Below are positions 1 to 6,775 of a DNA stretch of 9,910 nt, piece after piece. The stretch's first letter is position 1. Each line of letters begins with the position of its first letter. A model generated the notes under the pieces. That model had not been told where the DNA came from and did not search any database. It saw only the letters and a list, made by a program, of their open reading frames with translations. This DNA comes from Cytophagales bacterium (GTDB lineage: Bacteria > Bacteroidota > Bacteroidia > Cytophagales > Cyclobacteriaceae): positions 1 through 9,910 of the forward strand of contig JAJCYL010000122.1 of assembly GCA_029262955.1 (NCBI GenBank). The letters run 5' to 3'. Position numbers and translations under genes: made by a program.

Positions 1-13
1 TAAATACCTAACT

Positions 14-412
14 ATGAAAGTTAACAATGCGATTTATTACTTATCTACTGTAGTTGTTACCCTCACAATGGCCATTGGTGCTGGTCTCTACCTTACCTCA
101 AACACCAGGATTGTAAATGTTTTTGGTAATGAGATGATTAATGGAGACAATGCGATTGGTTTCCCAGGCTGGCTCATTCTTCCAATGGGTATTGCTAAAC
201 TGTGTTCAGTGGTTGCATTTTGGGCACCCATTCCGAAGGGGCTGAGAGAGTGGGCTTATGCGGGAGTTTTTTACAACTTATTCTTTGCGGTAGGTGCACA
301 CCTTTTCAATCCGATCAATCCGAATGATAGTGATTACCTGGGGGCGTTGATACCACTTTTGTTCCTGGTAATTTCAAGATACACGCTGTATGTTAAGGAG
401 AAACCCCGATAA
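14..412 (+). CDS. DoxX-like small four-TM membrane protein
   Basis: This is a 132-residue integral membrane protein with about four hydrophobic segments, at roughly residues 7-28, 50-70, 80-97 and 108-126. The glycine-rich first helix, the helix pattern and the total length fit the DoxX-like family common in Bacteroidota, whose biochemical role is mostly unknown. The ATG at 14 is the first start available; only 13 bases lie upstream in the window, so the promoter cannot be judged, and no Shine-Dalgarno is visible. The stop codon overlaps a hairpin terminator. The convergent neighbour is a YCII-domain protein; DoxX-like and YCII genes are often found near each other in this phylum (established knowledge, not proof of joint function). 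The family call is by overall pattern, as there is no diagnostic catalytic motif to read. Confidence 0.75.
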   Translation: MKVNNAIYYLSTVVVTLTMAIGAGLYLTSNTRIVNVFGNEMINGDNAIGFPGWLILPMGIAKLCSVVAFWAPIPKGLREWAYAGVFYNLFFAVGAHLFNPINPNDSDYLGALIPLLFLVISRYTLYVKEKPR

Positions 413-423
413 AGTCATCGGGG
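404..423. terminator. Shared hairpin terminator between convergent genes
   Basis: A perfect 7-bp stem, CCCCGAT (404-410) with ATCGGGG (417-423), closes a 6-base loop. On the minus strand the stem is followed by TTTCTCCTT, a fair U-tract, so it should work best for the YCII gene. On the plus strand it overlaps the DoxX-like stop codon and is followed only by CACTAATTT, a weaker tail. Confidence 0.7.
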
Positions 424-438
424 CACTAATTTAATCCT

Positions 439-771
439 TTACATATTCATGCATTCCCTAACTTCCATCGTGGTTGTTGGGTTTTGTAGTGCTGGGCAGG
501 ATTTGGATAAATCAACAGCTTCCTCCAATGAGTCTGCATTTACGATCAGGTAACCACCAACATTTACATTGCCCTCTTCATGGCGACCATCCTGAACTCC
601 TGAAGCAGAAACTACTTTGCCACCACCGGAAAAAGGAAGGCCATCTACCAATTTGTCACCAAGTCCACCCATATATGCTCCCCAGCTTTCCATAATTGCA
701 CCCCGTTCCTCATCACTAACACCAACCATAGGATCACCCACATTTCGTATTAACATCACAAACTTTGTCAT
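439..771 (-). CDS. YCII/DGPF-related domain protein
   Basis: This 110-residue soluble protein has no signal peptide. It has the hallmarks of the YCII-related (DGPF) family: a first beta strand MTKFVMLIRN, a central glycine-rich segment around residues 36-52, the strand GGYLIVNADSLEEAVDLSK (72-90) and the following CPAL and EVRE pieces. The fold is a small ferredoxin-like dimer. Members are thought to be small enzymes or ligand binders, but the reaction is unknown for this subgroup, and the gene is often found near ECF sigma factors, none of which is present here. The ATG at 771 is preceded by the A-rich AAAAAGATT, a usual start context in Bacteroidota. It is convergent with the DoxX-like gene and shares its terminator. 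Confidence 0.85.
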   Translation of the reverse strand: MTKFVMLIRNVGDPMVGVSDEERGAIMESWGAYMGGLGDKLVDGLPFSGGGKVVSASGVQDGRHEEGNVNVGGYLIVNADSLEEAVDLSKSCPALQNPTTTMEVRECMNM

Positions 772-1132
772 AATCTTTTTATTTAGTTACAATTTATTGC
801 TAACCATTGACGAGTTGTGGTCGAACCTCTGGACATCTCATGGTCTTTTAGTTATATTTTGTGTATTTAAGGATTTGGAGTAACTCCTTTGAACATGGAT
901 AATTGGCGTCTTCCCCAATTGGAGGTTATCATCACAAATGCCTTTGATGAGTAAATAAAGAGATAAAGCCCTATCTAACCACAAGCCTTCTATAAATGAT
1001 GTAATACTGCTACTACCTGTTTCTGAACAAGATCCATCGCCGGTGGTATTACGATTGTTCCCAGCCGCTGCCATTCCACTGGGTTAATTTAATGAACAAT
1101 ATACAGATTACGAGAAACCTTTCATTTCTAGC
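772..1132. other. Gene-poor 361-base stretch
   Basis: Between the YCII start and the stop of the membrane protein at 1133 no convincing gene is visible. It must contain the YCII promoter, but I find no clear Bacteroidota -7/-33 pair (TAnnTTTG/TTTG). It carries one doubtful minus-strand ORF (listed separately) and no tRNA-like, repeat or strong hairpin structure. Confidence 0.5.
838..1074 (-). CDS. Doubtful small hypothetical ORF
   Basis: A 78-residue open frame starts with ATG. The N-terminal ~25 residues are rich in Gly, Ser, Asn and Thr with one Cys, followed by a stretch that could form a short amphipathic helix (about residues 27-48). I recognise no family. It lies 58 bases downstream of the membrane protein gene on the same strand, so it could be cotranscribed, but there is no ribosome site beyond a GTGGA directly at the start and no clear domain. 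It may be a chance frame or a decayed remnant. Confidence 0.2.
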   Translation of the reverse strand: MAAAGNNRNTTGDGSCSETGSSSITSFIEGLWLDRALSLYLLIKGICDDNLQLGKTPIIHVQRSYSKSLNTQNITKRP

Positions 1133-1675
1133 TTACTTTGATTGCCGGTTAAGCTCCCACTTATCTACACCATCGATAAAGCCCGGGCAGTAATGCTCGT
1201 CAGTTTGGTTTCCGGTTAAGATTGCCCACAGATGGGGAATGGATCTCATTTCACAACCAGGTGTTCCAATGATCGAAGCTATAAGAAACGAAATACCAAG
1301 ATGACCAAAAACGTAAAGTGGTAATAAGAATATGAGATAGCCGGATATCAGCCCCCAGAATGAATGCTCAACAATATTGCCGTAGTAAACTGAAGCAAAG
1401 AATAACATGAGAAACCATGATTGGGGCTTACTATGCAATATTTTACCAAACCCAATGTTAATGACCGGAGGCAACAGAAAGAATGCCATCAAGACCATAA
1501 ACCATAATATTGATTGTTCAGGCACATTAAATACATATTCCTGGTAATTTCTAAATACCTGAAGAGTCGCATAAATACAAATTATTGCTAAACCAAACCT
1601 TACTATTCGTCCAATCCAACCGGGTCTGGTCAAGGTGCCAGCCGATTCAAAATTATAGTCTTTTACTTCACTCAT
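1133..1675 (-). CDS. Multi-pass membrane protein of unknown function
   Basis: This 180-residue protein has about four to five hydrophobic segments, near residues 24-41, 56-77, 87-102 and 108-137. It ends in a soluble ~43-residue tail carrying GTPGCEMRSIPHLW and HYCPGF. The tail has Cys141, His148, His161 and Cys163, a spacing that could bind a metal or form a disulfide (inference). The N-terminal RPGWIGRIVRFGLA resembles the start of small DUF2892-like membrane proteins, but the rest does not, and I do not recognise the family. The start chosen is ATG at 1675; a TTG at 1696 would add seven residues and is less likely. No Shine-Dalgarno is seen. It is divergent from the LiaI-like gene, with a purine-rich tract (about 1710-1744) between them. 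Confidence 0.7.
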   Translation of the reverse strand: MSEVKDYNFESAGTLTRPGWIGRIVRFGLAIICIYATLQVFRNYQEYVFNVPEQSILWFMVLMAFFLLPPVINIGFGKILHSKPQSWFLMLFFASVYYGNIVEHSFWGLISGYLIFLLPLYVFGHLGISFLIASIIGTPGCEMRSIPHLWAILTGNQTDEHYCPGFIDGVDKWELNRQSK

Positions 1676-1849
1676 AGCACTTCGTTTAATCAGCAATTAA
1701 GATATGATTGATAGAGTAGGAAGAGCAGAGAAAGGGAGGAAGTGTACAATTCAGGGCCGATTGGGAAGGTCAGAACACCCCAAAATATCACCAAACGTCC
1801 CATTAATTAAGTACGGTCGAAAAGGATTGGTATAATAGCTCAAAAAGGA

Positions 1850-2080
1850 ATGGACTCTTCATCACAACAAGAAAACCATCGATCTGATCGATTTTGTGGA
1901 ATGCCAGGCATATTCTGGCTGACCTGTTGCGGATTAGCTTCGCTGGTCATTGGTGTTTTTTGGCTGTTAGATACAATGGGATTCTGGGTGGATTATTGGG
2001 TGGACTACATTGGACCTTTATTGTTCATAGCCTGGGGGCTTACGACCATTTTCATCTTCTTCACCAGAAGAAACAAATAA
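1850..2080 (+). CDS. Small two-TM protein, LiaI/LiaF-like transmembrane region
   Basis: The protein has 76 residues. After a short hydrophilic N-terminus come two hydrophobic helices (about 21-39 and 51-70) joined by a tryptophan- and aspartate-rich loop (FWVDYWVDYIGP), with a basic C-terminus RRNK. The pattern of helix, LLDTMGFW, then WGLTTIF matches the LiaI-LiaF-like transmembrane region (formerly DUF5668), linked in other bacteria to cell-envelope stress proteins. The loop is usually shorter in charge and Trp content, so the match is by pattern. The ATG at 1850 directly abuts AAAAAGGA, too close for a normal ribosome site; an in-frame ATG at 1901 is the alternative but would leave almost nothing before the first helix. 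It is convergent with the LytTR gene, with two bases between the stops. Confidence 0.65.
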   Translation: MDSSSQQENHRSDRFCGMPGIFWLTCCGLASLVIGVFWLLDTMGFWVDYWVDYIGPLLFIAWGLTTIFIFFTRRNK

Positions 2081-2082
2081 GG

Positions 2083-2964
2083 TCAGACCACGATTAACTC
2101 CAGGTCGTTAATCTTTTGAAAGATAGCCTTGGAAGTGTCCCGTGATATTGGGATCGGCTCAGCGTAATGCTTCATCTTCAACTTGTATCCCCTGGCATTG
2201 CCAATAACCTTTTCAACATTGGCCAGGTTGACAATGAAGGATCGATGGCAACGCATAATGAAAGATTGATTGATTTGGTTTTGTAAATTTTTGAGGCTTG
2301 TGCGGATGAGTTTGTTTTTCAGTTGTTCATCTCCGTTCCAAACAATCTTTGCATAATTATCATAAGACTGAATGTAAAGGAGATCATCGAGAGGCACAGA
2401 TACTTTTTCCTCATTATCACCACTTAATTCTATCCGGTTTCCCAGCCTTAAATTATGGTGTTCAATCAGACTCCTATTCAAGGCTTCAACCTTACGCAAT
2501 TTGCCTTTCAATGCACGATTATAATTAATGGCTATACATGTAATAGCCGGAAAGAAGGCTATCAGCAGAGATTCATGGATTCCCGAACCAAGGGGGCCAA
2601 CATTAACCGGACAAACAGGCATGAACCTCCAATAGAGATCAGTAGCTAAGATAATGACGGCGATATTCCACATTGACCAAACAATCTCCTTACCAATACT
2701 CCAGGAGTCCTCATTGAAAAATTTGGGGAGTGTTTTAGAGACAAGATAAAAGTTGAAAGCAAGCGAAAGAAAGATTGGCAAGGTTAATCCTGCCAATAGC
2801 AAGGTACCGTATTCACAATTCCAATTCTCGAGACCAAAAGGTCTGAGCACGATCAGGATCAACGGGATCATGGTACTTAAGATGATCAACAGGCGAATGC
2901 TGCTGCTATAGGGAATGTAGTAGGGGTAAGGTTTATTTAGCAGGTCTGTTATATTTCTAAGCAT
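2083..2964 (-). CDS. Membrane-anchored LytTR-family transcriptional regulator
   Basis: The protein has 293 residues. The N-terminal half holds about four hydrophobic segments (roughly 23-40, 52-76, 98-115 and 130-148). A short linker (150-180) leads to a C-terminal LytTR DNA-binding domain (about 185-290), recognised by VPLDDLLYIQSYDNYAKI, FIMRCHRSFIVNL and the final PISRDTSKAIF. There is no receiver domain, so it is not a classical response regulator; it presumably senses through the membrane part (inference). It is the last gene of a five-gene operon, 12 bases after the cation transporter. The ATG start follows TAACAA without a Shine-Dalgarno. LytTR proteins of this layout are common in Bacteroidota and few have known targets. 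The last codons also form a hairpin used by the convergent gene. Confidence 0.88.
   Translation of the reverse strand: MLRNITDLLNKPYPYYIPYSSSIRLLIILSTMIPLILIVLRPFGLENWNCEYGTLLLAGLTLPIFLSLAFNFYLVSKTLPKFFNEDSWSIGKEIVWSMWNIAVIILATDLYWRFMPVCPVNVGPLGSGIHESLLIAFFPAITCIAINYNRALKGKLRKVEALNRSLIEHHNLRLGNRIELSGDNEEKVSVPLDDLLYIQSYDNYAKIVWNGDEQLKNKLIRTSLKNLQNQINQSFIMRCHRSFIVNLANVEKVIGNARGYKLKMKHYAEPIPISRDTSKAIFQKINDLELIVV
2092..2117 (+). terminator. Intrinsic terminator inside the end of the LytTR gene
   Basis: A perfect 7-bp stem, GATTAAC (2092-2098) with GTTAATC (2107-2113), closes an 8-base loop and is followed by TTTT (2114-2117). It starts 12 bases after the stop of the plus-strand LiaI-like gene and so can end its transcript. 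The same bases encode the C-terminal residues of LytTR on the other strand. The stem is AT-rich, so efficiency is uncertain. Confidence 0.5.
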
Positions 2965-2976
2965 TTGTTAGATGGA

Positions 2977-3630
2977 TTAACAGCCATCACAATCGCATGA
3001 CAAATTTTTGGATTGGGCCTTACCGAAAGCTTCTCTCCCCTCTTTAAAAGCGTACCAGGCAATGCCCAAACTACCGATGGCGTCCACATAAGGAATTCCG
3101 AATGACTCATAGAGAACACTAGAACCAAACAGAACAAAAGAAAGATAAAAACATGTTTTTGTGCAGTTGGCGTCAGAAATAATCGGCGCTGAATCAAGGG
3201 CTCTTCCAATTCTGAGTTTTTCCTTAAACAGCACATACATGGTAAGAATTGAAATTACTGAAATGATGATTCCAACCAGCGTTGATTCGGGATTGGCTCC
3301 GTTGATAATATTCATCAAAGCTCCTGCAACCAAACCCAGCGTCAAAAAATAAAAGGCTGTTCCTGTGATTTTCAAGGCCGTTTTTTCGAAGCCATCTTTT
3401 TGATCTACTGACCCGTGTTTCATTCTATATACCATGTGCGCAATACCGAGTCCGGATAGAACTTCAACAAAACTGTCAATACCGAATCCGAAAAGAGCAA
3501 GTGTTTCGTCGGTAGATCCGTAATAGGTTGAGACTATCCCTTCAATTAAATTGTATATAATGGTTATAATGCTTAATATCCAAGCTGTGCGGTACAATTT
3601 ATTGGTGTGAAATATTATTGTCTCACTCAT
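2977..3630 (-). CDS. Shortened CDF-like cation transporter with Cys-rich tail
   Basis: The 217-residue membrane protein has about six hydrophobic segments and resembles the transmembrane domain of cation diffusion facilitators. FGFGIDSFVEVLSG (47-60) fits the CDF second-helix region with Asp52, and ISDANCTKTC (151-160) sits where canonical transporters carry a His-x-x-x-Asp metal pair; Asp183 lies in the last helix pair. The usual ~90-residue cytoplasmic domain is missing, and the protein instead ends in CDCDGC (212-217), a plausible metal-binding tail. Together with Cys156 and Cys160 this suggests a soft or transition metal, but the substrate is unknown. The gene overlaps the upstream permease gene by eight bases, which indicates translational coupling, and lies 12 bases before the LytTR gene. 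Annotation pipelines would probably call it a cation transporter. Confidence 0.82.
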   Translation of the reverse strand: MSETIIFHTNKLYRTAWILSIITIIYNLIEGIVSTYYGSTDETLALFGFGIDSFVEVLSGLGIAHMVYRMKHGSVDQKDGFEKTALKITGTAFYFLTLGLVAGALMNIINGANPESTLVGIIISVISILTMYVLFKEKLRIGRALDSAPIISDANCTKTCFYLSFVLFGSSVLYESFGIPYVDAIGSLGIAWYAFKEGREAFGKAQSKNLSCDCDGC

Positions 3631-6001
3631 ATCTCAAAGTTTTCACCGGATTGGTGAGTGCAGCCCTAATTGTTTGATAACCAATGGTACTGAAAATCAC
3701 TAATAATATAATCAAAAGTGACCAAAGGAAGTAATCAACCTCCAAACTTACCCGATAAGCAAATTCCGAAAGCCATTCATTCATGAGATAAAAGGAGACT
3801 GGCCAGGCAATCAAAACAGATATTGCAATCAGGGTCAGGAAGTACTTTGAAAACATGAATAATATGGAAGAGGTTGACCCTCCTAGAACTTTTCTGATAC
3901 CAATTTCTCTGGTACGTTGATTGACAATGAAAGAAGCTAATCCGGCCATTCCTAAGCCTGCGATTAAGATGGCAATGGTCGAAAAGACCTGGAAGATAGA
4001 ACTTAATTTCTCCTCGGCTAAGTATTGCCTGGCAAGACTTTCATCCAGAAAGGAATACTCTAAGGGGAAGCCGCTATAAAAGGATTGCCATTCCTGGTCA
4101 ATCAAATCGAGGCTTTCCTGAATGTTAGAACTACTGATCTTTACCGCCACATACCGAAACCATCGTGGCCCGTACATGATGATTACAGGTTCTGTCTTAA
4201 AATGAAGCGACCTCACATTAAAATCTTTCACCACCCCAATGATCTTAATAGGCCCATTCCCATCAACATAGCTTCCCACAGGCTCTTCAATTTGAAACAA
4301 TTCAACAAATGCCTCATTTACCAGTGCATAGTCTATGGAATCATTTTCATTCTCACTTAATGGCAGGCCAAGGGATTGAATTTGATCGAGACCGAATGCA
4401 TCAGGAAAGCTATCGTCAACCAGGAAGGTGGAAATTTTTTGAGCATCCTTTTCAATTCCCCTTGCTTTGAAATAAAAAGACATGGCATTGTCGTTACCGG
4501 GGATACTTGAAGTAAAAGTGGCGTTTTTGATTAATGGACTACTTTTTAGCCGATTGATCAGCAAATCATGCTTTTCATTTTTACTTCGGTCTTTTATGGG
4601 GACAGTGATAATCAAATCCTGATCGAAACCGAAATTGGATGTTTGGAAATACTGAAGTTGAGCAGATATAATCAGTGTTGATACAATGAGAATAACTGAA
4701 ATACTGATCTGAAAAGTGACCAGACTATTGCGGAATATTTTGGAGGCTTTTCCAGGTTTCACGCTCCCTTTTATGGCAAAAACAGGCTTCATGGAAGAGA
4801 GGTATAGTGCGGGATAACTTCCGGCAAAAAGGCCAACCGCCATGGCAAAGAGAAATAGCATTAACAATGGCTGCAAATGGATTAATTGAAAAAGCTCAAT
4901 CTCTTTACCGCTCAATTCCACGAAGGCAGGGAAAACCAATAAGACCAATACCAGGCTTAGACCGAAAGAAAAAATGGACAATAAAACTGCTTCGATGAGG
5001 TATTGGCCAATCAGTTGGATTCTTTGTGCGCCAAACACTTTCCTGATACCGATCTCCAATGATCTTTTGGTGTAGTTGGCGGTAGAGAGATTCATAAAAT
5101 TTATGCAAGCCATTAAAATGATAAAAAAGGCTACTGAGACCAGGATGTAGGAGTACTTGACGTCGCTATTCTTTTCTAGCTCATCTTTCAATTGAGACTG
5201 AAGGTGAATACTGGTAAGCGGTTGAAGAAACAGGTTGAATGCAGGAGCGTATCTCTCAGGAATGTTCTTTGCGATCAGGTCACCAAATCCTGCCTCAACC
5301 GTAGTTGGATCGGCTCCTTCTTTCAAGAGCAGGTAGGTCTGAATATCAAACCAAAACCAGTTCTTTGTCCTTCGTTCACCCAATATCTCTTTGGCGGTCT
5401 CAAAATCAGCAAGAAAATCAAAATGGAAATGTGAATTGGAGGGCACCGGTTCTAAAATTCCTGTCACTTGAAGTTCAAGCTCATTGTTGTATCTAAGTGT
5501 TTTGCCAATCGGATCTTCACCTTTGAAATACTTATTGGCCATCTCCTCGGTTAGTACCACGGAGTACTTTTGTGACAAAACAGTTTCGGGATTACCTCTT
5601 TTCAGACCAAATGAAAACACACTAAAAACTCCCTTATCAGCAAAGTACAGACCGCCTTCATAGAACTTGTCCTCTCCATACTGAAGAAGGTCTGTTCTTG
5701 GGTTCTTTCTGATTCTTACAACTTCGTCAACTTCTGAAAAGTCAGTTTTAATGGCAGGGGCCATGGGGGTGGCAGTTCTTGCCCAAGGGGTGACTTCATC
5801 GCCACCTTTCCAATTATTAGCCAGACGATAGATCCTATCAACTTTGGTGTGGTAAGCGTCGTAAGAAAACTCATGATTAACAAAGAGGAAAATTAGAATA
5901 GATACGGCAAATCCGATACTCAATCCAATTACACTGAGAAGGGTTTGGATTTTGTTTTTAACAAAACTTCTGGTGGAGGTTTTAACGTAGTTGCTAATCA
6001 T
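3623..6001 (-). CDS. FtsX/MacB-type ABC transporter permease
   Basis: The protein has 792 residues, the usual length of the double-module FtsX permeases of Bacteroidota. The first module has a TM helix at about 20-42, a MacB-like periplasmic domain (about 45-275), then three helices (about 283-305, 332-358 and 378-400) with the FtsX signature EIGIRKVFGA (316-325). The second module has a helix at about 428-448, another periplasmic domain, and three helices (about 668-692, 718-740 and 758-776) with EIGIRKVLGG (699-708). It ends in NPVKTLRYE, a typical family ending. Such permeases move no substrate through a classical pore; they transmit force to periplasmic partners or export lipids or peptides. 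No ATPase gene lies nearby, so the partner must be encoded elsewhere. The gene starts 21 bases after the response regulator and is very probably under its control. Confidence 0.93.
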   Translation of the reverse strand: MISNYVKTSTRSFVKNKIQTLLSVIGLSIGFAVSILIFLFVNHEFSYDAYHTKVDRIYRLANNWKGGDEVTPWARTATPMAPAIKTDFSEVDEVVRIRKNPRTDLLQYGEDKFYEGGLYFADKGVFSVFSFGLKRGNPETVLSQKYSVVLTEEMANKYFKGEDPIGKTLRYNNELELQVTGILEPVPSNSHFHFDFLADFETAKEILGERRTKNWFWFDIQTYLLLKEGADPTTVEAGFGDLIAKNIPERYAPAFNLFLQPLTSIHLQSQLKDELEKNSDVKYSYILVSVAFFIILMACINFMNLSTANYTKRSLEIGIRKVFGAQRIQLIGQYLIEAVLLSIFSFGLSLVLVLLVFPAFVELSGKEIELFQLIHLQPLLMLFLFAMAVGLFAGSYPALYLSSMKPVFAIKGSVKPGKASKIFRNSLVTFQISISVILIVSTLIISAQLQYFQTSNFGFDQDLIITVPIKDRSKNEKHDLLINRLKSSPLIKNATFTSSIPGNDNAMSFYFKARGIEKDAQKISTFLVDDSFPDAFGLDQIQSLGLPLSENENDSIDYALVNEAFVELFQIEEPVGSYVDGNGPIKIIGVVKDFNVRSLHFKTEPVIIMYGPRWFRYVAVKISSSNIQESLDLIDQEWQSFYSGFPLEYSFLDESLARQYLAEEKLSSIFQVFSTIAILIAGLGMAGLASFIVNQRTREIGIRKVLGGSTSSILFMFSKYFLTLIAISVLIAWPVSFYLMNEWLSEFAYRVSLEVDYFLWSLLIILLVIFSTIGYQTIRAALTNPVKTLRYE

Positions 6002-6022
6002 GATTTTAAATTAAAGGGTTTA

Positions 6023-6775
6023 TTACATGTCAAGCCATTGTTTAAATTCCCTCACATTACTTCTGCTTACTAAAATTTCTTTTTCACTCGTGGGGGTCAA
6101 TTCCAATTTTGAACGGTTATTAAAAAATGCGTGTATTTGACTAATGTATTTATGGGCAACAATAAACTGGCGACTGATCTTGAAGAATTTCACAGGGTCA
6201 AGCTGATGTACTAATTCCTCCAGTGAGCACTCAACAATGTATTTTTTGTCGTCCCTGGTTACCAGGTAGGTCAGTTTGTCCTCCGAAAAGAAGTAGGCAA
6301 TATCATCAGTTTCTATTGAGTGGAGACAGCTTCCAATCTTCACCAAGAACCGGAATTTATACGTGCTTTTATCCCCAACAGCTTTGTTCAATAGCGTGTA
6401 ATCTTTACCCTGTTTTTCAGAATTCAGGTTCTCAAACTTTTTCAGACTTTGATCAAGTTCGTTTTGATGAACGGGTTTGAGGAGGTAGTCAACGCTATTC
6501 ACTTTGAAGGCCTGAATCGCATACTCATCATAGGCAGTAGTAAAAATAATGGGAACGTTTACTTCTGTTTGTTCAAAAATTTCAAAGCATTTTCCATCCG
6601 AGAGTTGAATGTCCATTAGAACCAGGTCAATTTCATTGCCACCACTGAAGAATTTAACTGCTTCAGTGACACTATCGATTACATCTATTACTTCCATTCT
6701 TTCATCATAAGATTGGAGCATACGCTTCAGCCTTTTGGCAGCAGTTAGTTCGTCTTCAATGATCAGCGTTTTCAT
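6023..6775 (-). CDS. LytTR-family response regulator (LytR/AlgR type)
   Basis: The protein has 250 residues. The receiver domain (1-118) has the acidic pair Glu7-Asp8, the phosphoacceptor Asp55 in LVLMDIQLSDG, the Thr80 region TTAYDEYAIQAF and Lys100 in LLKPV. The C-terminal LytTR DNA-binding domain (about 141-248) shows IAYFFSEDKLTYLVT, FFKISRQFIVAHKYISQI and the terminal helix SNVREFKQWL. All key receiver residues are present, so it should be phosphorylated by the kinase encoded immediately upstream, with which it overlaps by 20 bases. The likely target is the promoter of this operon or of the divergent gene at about 8004 (inference). ATG start at 6775. Confidence 0.95.
   Translation of the reverse strand: MKTLIIEDELTAAKRLKRMLQSYDERMEVIDVIDSVTEAVKFFSGGNEIDLVLMDIQLSDGKCFEIFEQTEVNVPIIFTTAYDEYAIQAFKVNSVDYLLKPVHQNELDQSLKKFENLNSEKQGKDYTLLNKAVGDKSTYKFRFLVKIGSCLHSIETDDIAYFFSEDKLTYLVTRDDKKYIVECSLEELVHQLDPVKFFKISRQFIVAHKYISQIHAFFNNRSKLELTPTSEKEILVSRSNVREFKQWLDM

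Noticed and set aside
617..883. Plus-strand open frame of 88 codons
   Set aside because: It is mostly antisense to the well-supported YCII gene, is proline/serine-rich without domain, and continues into spacer DNA.
1831..1836. Exact TATAAT upstream of the small plus-strand gene as a sigma-70 promoter
   Set aside because: No matching -35 element is seen at normal spacing, it is very close to the start codon, and the main sigma factor of Bacteroidota prefers TAnnTTTG. Kept only as a question, not a feature.
2949..3236. Minus-strand open frame of 95 codons overlapping the cation transporter
   Set aside because: A shadow frame inside the CDF-like gene, which has clear family motifs in its own frame.
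3623..6001. Calling the permease macB
   Set aside because: MacB carries an N-terminal ATPase domain and about 650 residues; this protein has no Walker motifs and two FtsX modules, so only a family-level name is supported.
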